64,000 nucleotides of DNA from assembly GCA_037179385.1 (NCBI GenBank), contig CM074189.1:26225648-26289647 (forward strand). The letters run 5' to 3'. A program made the translations under genes and the position numbers. Shown here piece after piece: positions 12,321-23,455 of the stretch. The DNA is from Holothuria scabra. Its lineage: Eukaryota; Echinodermata; Holothuroidea; Aspidochirotida; Holothuriidae. The notes below the pieces were generated by a model. It worked only from the letters and a program-made list of their open reading frames with translations. It was not told the DNA's origin and did not search any database. How positions within the stretch are numbered: position 1 is the first letter of the stretch; each line of letters begins with the position of its first letter.

Positions 12321-13023
12321 TATCAGCAACCTTTCCCTTACACACTATTTCACTTGCATTACGTACCCGAACACCACAACTGGAAAAAGGGTCGTGACTG
12401 GCTTGACTTGAGCCAATCGTTGGAAACTGGACCATAACTTACTACATACTCAAACGGCCTTTTCAGACTTCACAACCTACTAAAATCACCCCTCAATAAA
12501 CCAGTTCGATAATTCGTTTTGTGGTTATGCACGTGCGCACATCGTCCAAATCCTCGGGATAAACAAATCAATCGAGCACCTACAACACGTATTCCAAAAT
12601 TTGAGTTTACAAGAAAATTTGGTGAAATCCTTCTTGCTTAATCCATCCATAACGTAAGGAGGGATCTCAAGTATTAGCAACCTTTCCCTTACACACTATT
12701 TCACTTGCATTACATACCCGAACACCACAACTGGAAAAAGGGTCGTGACTGGCTTGACTTGAACCAATCGTTGGAAACTGGACCATAACTTACTACATAC
12801 TCAAACGGCCTTTTCAGACTTCACAACCTACTAAAATCCCCCCTCAATAAACCAGTTCGATAATTCGTTTTTGTGGTTATGCACATGTGCACATCGTCCA
12901 AATCCTCGGGATAAACAAACCGATCGGGCACCTACAACACGTATTCCAAAATTTGAGTTTACAAGAAAATTTGGTGAAATCCTTCTTGCTTAATCCATCC
13001 ATAACGTAAGGAGGGATCTCAAG
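12321..13023. repeat. Recent tandem duplication, 351/352-bp units
   Basis: Unit 1 is 12321-12671 and unit 2 is 12672-13023. They differ by only a handful of substitutions and one extra T (GTTTTTGTGG against GTTTTGTGG). Each begins TAT(C/T)AGCAACCTTTCCC and ends GGGATCTCAAGT. Each contains the family motif GGCTTGACTTGA(A/G)CCAATCG. Confidence 0.9.
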
Positions 13024-13262
13024 TGCGGTTTTGTACAGTGGATTGTGTCTAAATTTTCTTTTTGGTGTAAAAATTTGCATTTTAATCTGTCGTAAAGTAA
13101 CACTGAGACCCCTATTTTCGTTCGAAATGGCGAGACACTAACATAGTGTTGCATGCACATACTGGCGAAAACAAGTGACAGATGTACGCTACATGCTGAG
13201 CTCTGTTTGTATGTCCCACGCTGTGCCCCACAATTCCATGCGCCAACGAATTATCTAACTCG
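12870..13262. repeat. Dispersed repeat, inverted copy at 57525-57905
   Basis: ATTCCATGCGCCAACGAATT and GTATGTCCCACGCTGTGCCC here match, reversed, TTGGCGCATGGAAGTGTGA and GCACAGCGTGGGATGTAC near 57540. The match goes on through AAGCAAGGATT-type sequence around AATCCATCCATAACG. Confidence 0.6.
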
Positions 13263-16200
13263 CTTCTACTGAATTGATCATTCTATGGTACCACAAGTTT
13301 ACCACTTCATCATGACTTTTTTAAGCCACGAGGGAGAATTATATGCTGTATGCTCATTAATATATAATCAGAAGGTGACAGAAATCGTACATTTTCTAAC
13401 TTATTATTGAAAAGGTCTGTCTAGAGTAATTTCAATACACCCAATTTCAGAAGCGTTAACGCATCATGTCTGCTTTTACATCCCCCCCCCCTCCGTCATC
13501 AGCACCAACTATTTATCCCAAAAAGCTTCGGTATTTGACATTTAAAGATGACCTCAAATTGTGTTTTAGTAATTTTGTAGGGTGGGCCGTTCGTCTTGTA
13601 ATTGGGTGCATCCACATATTCGAGATTTAATCTACAATTCGCAAGTGTTTCGCCTCCACGATTTTTTCCTGGACGATGGTTGACTGTGACCCCCAAATGG
13701 AAGAAAAAATTCTGTACACTTTGTGCGCAGTTATCTAACAATTGATAAACACTGACAACAACGAGCGTAATTTTGACTTTCCGAGGGCATATTTCCCGAC
13801 AAAAAATTTAGTACGTCTTATTGACTGACACCAAACCTGGCTACTTCCTCGCCCCTAGCTTTCTGTAGCAGATCTTAATCTGGAATTACCACCTCACGAT
13901 GTGGTATCTTATGGCACTTTCCAAGGCCATTGAAGTTTTGAACTATAAAGCATCAAACGATAGGTTACGTGTCTCTTGCCATGACCTCTATTCAAAGTTG
14001 GCATTTCACAAGTCGGAGTAATACAGCAAATATGTCACTAAAATTGGTCGCCTTGCCTTGAATATCAATATTTTATAAGTGACACAGTCAGAAACAACCA
14101 ATCCCCAAATTTTATGAGACTTTATTGTCAGTCAATACTTTACGAGGTAAAAACATGTGAATTAGTGCTCCGCTACTTAATTGTAGTTTTATCAAGATGG
14201 CTGTCTGCTATGGTCTTGTGCGCAAAAGTTTTGGCTTGCTTATTGTCTCGTCTCGTCTATTTTAGAAAGAATTTGAGAAAAATGCAAGTTTAGGTCAAAA
14301 TAATTGCCGAACTGAAGGAATGTGAGTTTCCTCCATTCGTATTTATAGTAGTTCTGAACTATTACAGAGGTTATGTTGTAATGGTCCCTTTTCCCAGTTT
14401 TGTATTCATATTCATAAGGTATATTATTTTTATGGTTCGTTCTTCAAAATTAAGAAAAGGGTTCGTTAGTCATAATTAAAAAGGAGACTAGTAATTCATG
14501 ATGGAAAACAAAATTCGTTTTTTCATAATAGAAAACGGTCTTATGTTTATAACCAAATTTTTTATGAATATACAACGTTTATTGACTATGCATATTGCAC
14601 TTTTTTGTTTTGAAAACTTTTTTATTTTGAGTATCGAACCCACTTGACTATTATCGAATCCACTTTTTTTTATTTCGATCAATGTCGATCCATTTTCTCC
14701 ATTATGAATTCCGTGCCCGTGTGTCAATCATGGATAAGGGAGCTAGAGATCACCAAAGAACCCCTTTTTATCATATATTGTTATGAGTAACAAACGTTAT
14801 GAAAATCGAAACTTATTTTTGTCCTTAAGTATGTTATGAATAACAACCCTTATTAATAATGAACCCTTATGAATATGGGGTAGATCTTACTAAAACTGCA
14901 AAAAGGACATTTACATTTGGTCTACTATTCCCTCAACTTTTCAGGAAGAATAAAAAAGACACTTTTCAGAGAGTCATAAACAATTCTTATACCAAAGTCG
15001 AGTGTCTAATACCTTGGTTTGTGCTTGTCGGAACCCCTGTTATCTTTTCATCGTTCGCGATACATATGAACGAAAAATGTACGACTGTAATTTTAATCAT
15101 CATGTCAATAGCGGTAAGATATGTTTTAAATTATTATTTCAATGAAAATATAATTCTGAAACGAGCCTACGAGTGATAATAGTGTTAGGGAACGAAAATA
15201 CGTACACCTTCAAGTGCACTACCATCAAAGTTTTCACATTAACGTTAATTCTTTGATCGGAGACTTGAAACGCTCATCCAACTGACCGAAAGTATTTTGA
15301 AAACACCTGTTTGTTAAATGAAAAGTGATACCAGGTATTCTTAGAAAATTTGAAAAATATGACAGCGATTCATAAACAAAATACTTCAAACTCATCCTGA
15401 CCTTGTACTATCCATGTTAAACACTTGTTGCTCTATACATCTAATCTATTCAGTGACATTTATTATACTTCAATACTGAATTATGTTTTAGGCTATCGAA
15501 AGTATGCTTAATTAATACGCTGAATAATGAATATAATATTTGAAACCTGGTGTTTTTATTGTCTACAAAACATGACAAAGAAACCCGAAATGTGAGTCTG
15601 CTTTATGTAAACTTTATTTAACACAATCGTCATACGATAGAACATATGAACACACGACGTTACCTGATGTAATTGCAACAATATTTTATTATTTGTCTTA
15701 CGTAAGAGGCAATGCGGTACTTTTGCTTACATGATATTCTGTAATCAGCAGCGCACGTTAGTATTCTATACCAACTATGTTGGAGTCCAAAATTCAACAG
15801 TAAAAGAGGACGCAAGAGGACTGCCATTTTTCGTTTAGTGTATTTTTACAGTTGATTGAAGGCAACCCCAGTTTATAAACAACTTAAAATCATTCATTTC
15901 ATTATCACCAATTCAGAGAAAACCTACAGAAATTGTTTTCTACAGAAGCAATTAAATAATTAATATTACCAGAAGTACAAATATTACCTTCTAAATTATA
16001 TGCAAAAAGCCAAGTTACACTCTGTACAAACACTTTAACAGTAATGATAACTACTCTCTCCATCTTGTGGCTACCAAAGCATAAATATCGTTCATTCACC
16101 TTTATACTTTTTTAATTGTTCGGAAGTTATTATGTTATTTTTTTCTTGGGGGGGGGGGTTGATTACTTACAATAGACTTTATTCATATGACGTCACACAA

Positions 16201-16337
16201 CAGAAAATATTCTGTAGAGGGAGGCAACCGGAAACTGATTTGCACGTGGCCAGTTGGTCTGGAACTGCCAGCAGTATCCATAGCAGTGACACAGAAAGGA
16301 TATCAACGGTGATATAGTTCAGTATACGTCGGGTGTT
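13263..16337. other. No gene seen; AT-rich with degenerate TTATGAATA-like repeats
   Basis: Between about 14,400 and 14,880 short units such as TTATGAATA, TTATGAAAA and CATAATTA recur in both orientations. The hydrophobic frame 14859-15176 adjoins this stretch. Confidence 0.45.
14859..15176 (+). other. Unassigned 105-codon open frame with hydrophobic segments
   Basis: ATG-started frame in AT-rich DNA. It contains two hydrophobic stretches (around CLIPWFVLVGTPVIFSSFAI and TTVILIIMSIAVRYVL) separated by a short polar loop, so a two-helix membrane peptide is conceivable. No family recognised, no splice context, and the start lies in a run of degenerate TTATGAATA-type repeats. Probably chance. 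Confidence 0.15.
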
Positions 16338-16578
16338 TAAGGTCAGGAGCAGTCAACAGCTTAATATCACGGTTTTCTTCTTCATTCACTTCAAAGTATC
16401 TTTTCATCATATTTTATCACTTCAAGATTGCGTATTCAAAGTAAGTCATGCAGTCATTGCTAGTAAATTTTACATTTGAAGAGCAAAACTTATTGTCACA
16501 TTACTGTCAACAGCCAATCATGAACAGAACAGTCTACTACACTGCTTCAAGTTGGGTTGACTGCCCTTGCCCTTTAAT
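16338..16578. mobile_element. MITE family C, copy 3 (inverted)
   Basis: Reverse orientation; contains TTCACTTCAAAGTATCTTTTC, shown as CACTTCAAAGTATC, CAGCCAATCATGAACAGAAC, and ends CCTTGCCCTTTAA. Confidence 0.65.
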
Positions 16579-17758
16579 TCTGGTCCACAGTATTCGTTTA
16601 TTAATGAAATTAACAAACGAATCTACTACTGATGAGATGAAAGAATCCAGTCCAGTTTATCTTACTGTAACCATATGCAGGGAGGTGTAATTAGTTATAA
16701 CTCCCTGTTGTAACTATTGGCAGGTCCTTCGTGTTAATCTTGAAAATTTGTTTAACACTTAGCATCACTTATGAGAGTGTTACCTGTGTGATACAACCAT
16801 AACTCTCTCTCTTTGAAAAAAAATAAGAGTATAGCAGTGCTTTAATTGTGATCAATGTTGCCGATAAGCATTGATTCTGTTGACTTAGCACAGCGACAAC
16901 ATTCATTAGCGCGTATAAAGCATGGAGATACGCTTCGGCAAAATCTATCCCTATGTTGCAGAAGATGACCCTTTTCATCAGAATAAAGTGCCGATAGTAT
17001 AGGCCTACTGGTGGCTGTTTGGGTGTTTTGTTATCTGGACCTTAAAACAACGCTATTAAATTATGTCTTTTCCCAACAATGGTGCAAGGGTAAAGTATGT
17101 TAAAAACCTAAAAAGGGCGCCCACAGACGATTTTGGTCCGTCGGGGGGGGGGGGGGGCGACCGCCCTGACCATAAGGCAGTTCCGGCACTGGACCTGAGC
17201 GGGGTAGAACATATATCGGAATAAATATATCGACATCCGTTCTCTTTGGAGGGCGTATTAGACAAAAAAAAAAACGATATGCTGTACTATGCTGAACTAG
17301 GGGATTTTTTAGAGAAAGTTGTCAGCCTCCACCCCTCCCGAAACATTCAAGAGAGACTTTACCAAGTCTAACCCGACTCAGGCTTAGATAAAATAAAAAA
17401 TCTTGAATTAACGATATGTTCTCAGTTACGTATACATGCAATGTAGAATATGGGCGGCCATACGTGGAAAGGGGATGTTTTGGGACATTGGGACATGTCT
17501 TCTCCAATGTTAGAAAAATCGTTAATGGACTTATATTCTGCACAAAGGTTTTTCTTTTTTTGAGGTAATGCCCCTCCAAAAATCGAGTTCAAATTGTTAC
17601 TCTTCAACTAGACATATGAGAACTTGTAGAGCAGCAGCGCGAAGAATGAAGACATCAAATATTACATATATCCACATATCCAAAAGTTCTCCGTGGAGGT
17701 CTTCCATTGGACTAGAAACTCGAAATCATTACCCAATCAGGTCGCAACAGCGAACACA

Positions 17759-17816
17759 CTATTGTGACGAAAATATGTCGCCGTCGTCAACTTTCGATTC
17801 CTGCCAATGTGTATGA
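17759..17816 (-). CDS. Receptor exon 12: putative terminal exon
   Basis: A strong acceptor (TTTATTTTTTCAG) ends at 17817. One base completes a serine codon, then 18 codons (HTHWQESKVDDGDIFSSQ) run to TAG at 17761-17759. The tail is acidic. No canonical AATAAA is visible on this strand in the next 400 bases, so the true last exon could lie elsewhere. Confidence 0.35.
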
Positions 17817-17894
17817 CTGAAAAAATAAATATTTTTTGCTTTTATTCAATGTTTCGTAACAATTATTCAAAATAACGAACTCTGAACTGTTTTT

Positions 17895-18491
17895 CAGTTC
17901 GGGAGATAACCCCTTTTAAGGCGGAGGGAATCAATTTTCACCCAATCGGGAGCATATTTTGCCGTGGGTGGCGCCATTTTCAAATATTTCCAATGATGTA
18001 TTGCGATCCTGCCGCGAAAATTCAATGGAGATATAGTAAGGTTCAAAACAACCTTGCAATTGTTTTCGATATTATGAAAGGGAAATTCGGGTATATTTAA
18101 AATTTCTGATGATGGTTGTTCACCGCGCCAATTTTGAGATATCGAGCAATTTTGCTAAGTTCTTTGCCCTAAGCTTAACTTTATAGACTCTGCACAACAG
18201 TAGGTTCGTAAGTTTCGTGCAATATTTTCCGGACTAAGGTGTGAAAGTGTTTAGTGTCAGTATTTGTGTTCGGAAACACTTTGTTGAAGGTTCCTCGTAT
18301 ATTCTCCCTTTGCATCTTTACTACGATATCTCATTTGAATTCTTCCACATTTAACTAATCGACGACTGTAAAGAGGTCTATATACTTAATGCTCATAAAT
18401 ATTTATACCGTTGATACAGGAAAATTCTCTCCCGATTTAGAGAAACCTCATTTTCCCCTGAAAGCGGTTATCTCTCGAACTGTTTTTAGAA
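17895..18491. mobile_element. TIR element in the last receptor intron
   Basis: CAGTTCGGGAGATAACCCC at the left and GCGGTTATCTCTCGAACTG at the right are inverted repeats. The roughly 600-bp body has no coding frame. It lies just upstream of the putative terminal exon. Confidence 0.55.
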
Positions 18492-18938
18492 ACTTTTAAC
18501 TCAAACAGATTTTTCATGAATTGCATTTTCATACCTGAAAACTATGAACAAACAATAATTATTTACAGTCACACTACTCTCTCTAGTTGTAGTTATTTTT
18601 TCTACCTTTATTGATAATGGCTCCATAAAAGTAGACACTTTTAGGAAATTTTTGTGAACGTTATTTTCAAAACAATTGGATTAAAACGGACGAGCCAGTG
18701 GGCTCGCCTTCCAATAAAAGAGAAAAAATTGGATTGGAACTTGGTAAGAAGTTTCAAGTTTGGTTTAGCCGAACGGCCCTTTGCCAGACGGTCGGGAAAA
18801 CTTTAGAAGGAGCACGTTCCGATAACCCTCTTTATTACTTTCTATTTATAAGAAGTCATGAAAACTCTTATGTAAAGTTGGTCAGAAGTTGTAAGTAAGT
18901 GAAATATCTATACAGAGTTGAGAATAAATCAAAATTAC

Positions 18939-18964
18939 CTCCACTCCTTGCGAAATCTGTCCAC
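18939..18964 (-). CDS. Receptor exon 11: 26-nt microexon
   Basis: A 26-nt exon with acceptor TTTTTTAATTGCAG and donor GTAATT, in phase 0 and out phase 2. It encodes VDRFRKEW plus two bases. With exon 10 this makes a charged, possibly helical stretch. It is short enough to be a chance match, but both splice sites are strong and the phase agrees. Confidence 0.4.
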
Positions 18965-19740
18965 CTGCAATTAAAAAAATCTTTTTGTGAACTCAAAGAT
19001 GGTACTACGTCAGTGTACCGTTTACTGTGTTAAAACTACCATACGACTAATGCTTACAGATTAAATTAATAAGAGTAATCACGGTAACTTTCATTGCACA
19101 ATGTAGTGGCACTATACAGTAATATTGTTTTCGTAGGAAAGAAACATTTTCAATGTTGGGATATACCTCATGATGATAGGCTTAGTTTAAATGATACTTA
19201 ACATAAAACGTCATAATGATAGGCCTACTTCAAATAATACTTTCATGATACTTCATGACGATGCTTTATGACATGATGATATACTTGATAATGACACATC
19301 ATGATGACAATTCATGATATAATAATACCTGATGACACATCATGAAATATGTTTTATTTTCCTTGTCCATGAAATACGGTAACCGGAAACAATTATATCT
19401 CAAATATCTCAACCCTTTGCAATACACTACGGGTCCATTATTAGGCTACTGTTTCTGTAAATACTCTGATGAATATTTTAGTAAATAACGTGAAGTTGGT
19501 AATAAAAAATGATGTGAAACAGTTTTCAACAAGTATTTTATATTGCCAAAAGGCCGGTATACGTTTGGGTGTTATTTGGTTTATGTACTCTGACTTTAGT
19601 TTCAGCTTATAACATTCTCGTATGATATCTAGCGATGATCTATTTTCAGTTGTGGATCACTGGAATCTTATCCCTGTTCCAGGGCTTATTCGAGGCATCA
19701 CTCACAACGGCAATAGATTCTAATTTAAAAGTTATTAGTG

Positions 19741-19915
19741 TAACTCGACCCCACCCCACCAATTCATGACCCAACCTTGCAATGCAAAAAACACCTAAAA
19801 TAGCGTCCTTTTCTCTCTATCCTTACACTTTTCTCTCATCATCGTGCCCCCAACCCCCCCCCCCCCCATGACACCAAAACCCTCCTCATGACACAATCCT
19901 GGCAACGGGCCTGAA
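19741..19915. mobile_element. Partial second copy of the short hAT-like family
   Basis: It shares with 22465-22623 the block TTTTCTCTCTATCCTTA, the C-rich centre and the end (A)CAATCCTGGC, but its left end is eroded and no target duplication can be read. Confidence 0.5.
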
Positions 19916-19990
19916 CCTGATCTGAAAATAGAACCATTGATCTGTACAAACGATCATATAGATTTATGTAATATTATTAAATTAACTTAC

Positions 19991-20038
19991 TTCATTCAGA
20001 TAGTTTTTAGAATTAATCGCCACTGCTTCATGTCTATC
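19991..20038 (-). CDS. Receptor exon 10: short C-terminal exon
   Basis: A 48-nt exon (16 codons, phase 0 both ends) with acceptor CATTTTTAG and donor GTAAGT. It encodes DRHEAVAINSKNYLNE. Splice signals are good and the phase fits exons 9 and 11. Confidence 0.45.
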
Positions 20039-20430
20039 CTAAAAATGAAAATTAAAAACTTAAAGTGTAAGTATACAATAAAATGACCCATCAGCACTAC
20101 TATTGCTTCTGGTAACCCATAAAATAGAATGTACAAATACTGTTGATCCATTAAACATTTTGAGTCCCTGAGAAAAATTCACAAATCGCCCTGAGAAACA
20201 ATTTTCACTGTATCCCGCCAAATTTAGTACTTTGTGTGCCTATACAGGTCTGCCCATATGCTAAATTAGCTCAAGCCTGTAGTTAACGCTGAAAGTCAAA
20301 GGCAAATTTTATACAAAAACTGTTGTAACCTGATGTCAGTATCGTGTCGAGTACGGTTTCAAAAAGGAATAAATATTAGCAAAGTATATTTAAGTTTACC
20401 AAACACTTTAGGTGCAAGAGTGCCTCACAA

Positions 20431-20720
20431 CAGGGCCGTCGGAAGCGGGGGGGGGGGGCTGGGGGGCTGCAATAATTTTGCCATATATAGTTTTTTTTGT
20501 TGTTTTTTTTGAAGTGAACATTTTTATTACAGCGAAAGGTCAAAATAACGACTGCTTAGATACTATTAACAAGCCCGGGAAATGTCATTTCCGGTTGTCT
20601 GAGGGGTTGCTATTTTTCAAAATTTTCTGTTCGCTCCGCGCCAACTGATGGTGGCGCTCCGCTTAGATAGTCAGCCCGAGTCAGCCCCCCAATCGAAAAT
20701 ACCTTCCGACGTCACAGTGA
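20431..20720. mobile_element. TIR element with GTCGGAAG ends in receptor intron 9
   Basis: Left GGGCCGTCGGAAGC followed by a G run; right ACCTTCCGACG preceded by a C run. The centre carries the recurring module (CATTTCCGGTTGTCTGAGGG ... GGTGGCGCTCCGCTTAGAT). Target duplication not clear. Confidence 0.5.
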
Positions 20721-21222
20721 CACTAAATACCTGCTAAAGATTACGTCCAGTAGCTATAAGGCACACCATTCACGGGATCAAGGAGAACCATACAATATGT
20801 TGGATGACAGTGTGAGGGAGGTTTTAGTGGAGGGTTGTTAATTTTCATTTTTTTAAGAAAAATTGAATGTTATTAATTGCTGGTTTACAGGGTAAATGAA
20901 ATTAAGAAATCATATCGTACATACTTGCAAAGATTAAATTTATTCAACTTGTCCTGAATATAGGGCCTATATTTATGTATGTTCAAGATGTAAATAAATT
21001 TCTTCCTTTCGGGGAAAAAGGAAGGAAAAAATGAATGCTATTATATGTAATCTGGTGCCACATAAGGTATCTTTTGGATTTCATTGTGTGTAAAATTATT
21101 GTACGTATTGTTAGTACAAAATCGAATCAGTGCGGGGCATGGCTCAGTGGATGCCTACACCAAGCCACTTATTAGATCAGACGAAATAAATGTAGAATCA
21201 AAAGTAGCTGATATATACTCAC

Positions 21223-21281
21223 CTCCCAACAATTACTGTTGAAATTCCAACGATACCAATGCCCTATCGGATTCCATAAAA
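21223..21281 (-). CDS. Receptor exon 9: Trp-rich C-terminal segment
   Basis: A 59-nt exon with acceptor TTCCGTTCGGCAG and a strong GTGAGT donor. In the required phase it encodes VLWNPIGHWYRWNFNSNCWE, four tryptophans apart from WY. The other two frames contain stops, so the phase supplied by exon 8 is the only open one. Confidence 0.5.
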
Positions 21282-21579
21282 CTGCCGAACGGAAGAAAAT
21301 AATTAACTATTACTGTCTGACATTAAAACAAATCATTATCACACATAATTAAGTATACACAATAGTATTCATTAAATGGTACCCGTTATTTCTTACGTGA
21401 TAACGAATTTATAATGTACAAATCCCGCACACTCTTGTACAATGAAATGAGTTAAATGATCGTTTACATTTCTTATAATAGCTAAAACATCTTCGTCGGT
21501 TTACAACCAACAATTGAATGAATTGTTGTAAGACTGTTGTTAAGAAAGTTGTTGATAATTTTACACAATAACTATTTAC

Positions 21580-21656
21580 CTTCTATTTCATTTGAATTAA
21601 GATCAGCTGGTGTTTTCTTCAATGAAATTGACCACGGGAGTACACATGAATCAAAC
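21580..21656 (-). CDS. Receptor exon 8: end of leucine-rich unit
   Basis: A 77-nt exon with acceptor AATAAAG and donor GTAAAT, in phase 2 and out phase 1. Its translation RFDSCVLPWSISLKKTPA and on to NSNEIE continues SLKTL into SLKTLRFDSCVLP, a natural LRR continuation. It was found because exons 7 and 9 needed a joining exon of length 2 modulo 3. The acceptor has a weak pyrimidine tract. Confidence 0.5.
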
Positions 21657-22091
21657 CTTTATTAAAACGAGAATTAAAAAATGTTACTTTTGTTACTAAT
21701 ATAGCCACATATTTTATTAGACTTTTACTTATAAGCCGTGAGACATTGTCAGTAATTGGAGAGTGGTGCCTTTAATGTAATCATTCTGATGATTATGTAC
21801 AATGGCATTGAATCAAAAATTTCTTGAGGTAAGACAGATTCGAAAGTAAAGGTACCATGTCATATTTTAATGCAGAACATAAAAAGTGCAAATGACCAGT
21901 GAGTACCCTTTAAATCGAAAACAGTGACCTTATAGACGGATTAAAAAAAATGGAGTGTAACTTTTGGCTCTAAAAGAGTGGGAGAGACTTTTTCGATTAA
22001 GAATTTTCACTCAAGATTTAGATTAGTCCCTTATATCACTCTTAAAAAGTGATTTATTTTCCATTCTGAAAATTTAGAGAGTAAATATTAC

Positions 22092-22300
22092 CTCAGTGTC
22101 TTCAAACTTATACACTGTGATGCAAATCTGAAAATGTCCTCTACTTCTTCGCCGTTCAGTTCTCTCCCCATCTCGTATAGTCTTAGTTCCTCCATAGAAC
22201 TCAGGTTTGAAAGAGACTGACCGGATCCAAGCAAAATGTTCCACGTAATACGGTCAACTTTTTGAAAGCAATTTTCAATAGACACACAAGGAATTGGTAT
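22092..22300 (-). CDS. Receptor exon 7: leucine-rich-like segment
   Basis: A 209-nt exon, in phase 0 and out phase 2, with acceptor TTTTTATTAG and donor GTAATA. It encodes IPIPCVSIENCF and then a leucine-rich-like unit, MEELRLYEMGRELNGEEVED, followed by IFRFASQCISLKTL. The pattern L..L.L......L.......L..C..L..L is that of a degenerate LRR as found after NACHT domains. The frame joins exon 6 without a gap. Confidence 0.65.
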
Positions 22301-22464
22301 CTAATAAAAAGAAGTCAACGTAGTTTGAATAATGGCATACTGGAAGAACTCAATTAAAATATTAGAAAAATACTTTTTAGCCCAAATATTCGACTAAACA
22401 CTTGCGTGATACTACTTTCTACATTTATTTACAAGTGAATACAGTTTTCAAAGTAATTGCAATT

Positions 22465-22623
22465 CAGTGGCGTAGCCACGGAGGGGAGGGGTGACCATGA
22501 CCCAACCCCTAAAATCACGTTTTTTCTCTCTATCCTTAGACTTTTCCCTCATGTCGTGCCCCGACCCCCCACCCTCATGACAACCCCCCACCCCAACATG
22601 GCACAATCCTGGCTACGCGCCTG
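22465..22623. mobile_element. Short decayed hAT-like element in receptor intron 6
   Basis: Left end CAGTGGCGTAGCC, right end GGCTACGCGCCTG, flanks TTGCAATT and GTGCAATA (6 of 8 alike). The body, rich in CCCCACCC, matches a second copy near 19741-19915 (shared TTTTCTCTCTATCCTTA block). Confidence 0.6.
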
Positions 22624-22660
22624 GTGCAATATGAAGTTTAATGAGCTATTTTTCTTGATT

Positions 22661-22885
22661 TAAAGGTGGAGTGTCGTCATGAAAAAAAAATCCTCAAAAC
22701 GCAAGGCTTCGGTAACCTTTTCACGGATTACGTCACGGCCACATGACTTAAAAACAAATATCTGGAATATTCATGTTTCAGATTTTAATTTTGAAGTTAA
22801 GTAGTTGTGACGTAATCCGTGAAAAGGTTACCGAAAGCTTGCGTTTTCAAGATTTTTTTTTCATGACGACACTCCATCTTTAAAG
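22661..22885. mobile_element. Foldback MITE in receptor intron 6
   Basis: The left arm AGGTGGAGTGTCGTCATG...GGTAACCTTTTCACGG and the right arm (reverse complement, CCGTGAAAAGGTTACC ... CATGACGACACTCCATCT) pair over about 85 bases with few mismatches. TTTAAA occurs on both sides, so the target could be TTAA or TTTAAA. Confidence 0.75.
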
Positions 22886-23455
22886 CAAAAGCACATTGAA
22901 ACGGTAAAAAAAACAAAATTAATTCTAAGGAAATAGGTAATTTTACAAGTTATGGCTTGCAAAGTGTTACCATTCTATAGAGGCTTTGCAATTGCCTCAC
23001 GGAACCGCCATGGTGGAGGACATTCATGCCAAATACACGTGGCTTTGTGCCGAACGCACTGCACAGTGTGCACTGTGATATGCACGGTGTGTACAAATTC
23101 AACGAGCAAGCGCGTCCCGTATGGTTTACTACGTAGTTACATGTACTCCAACATGGCCGCCGGAGAGTATTATGACGTCATGTGAAAAGCCTCTATTGTT
23201 GCGCCTATAAAAATATTTGGACTGTTCCTCGAATATCTACTTAGTATTTTAATATTTTCATTTGTAGAGAATATAAGGAGGTAAAGGTCAAAGGTGTCAC
23301 TCCCAAAAATTTACCACTAAAGAATATTTTCACCTTGAATGTTCATGCTATCAAAAGTTAACGTCTTCATATTACAGTGTCTAAAGGTTGTGCAAAGAGC
23401 GTTATTTAAAATAAAGATGAATACTTTTCTTGTTGTAAACGCATTTAATACTCAC

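Noticed and set aside
12321..13023. CRISPR-like or satellite array
   Set aside because: Only two long units with no spacers; a plain tandem duplication of a dispersed repeat.
17568..17816. 82-codon plus-strand frame at the receptor 3' end
   Set aside because: No motif, and it is antisense to the putative terminal exon.
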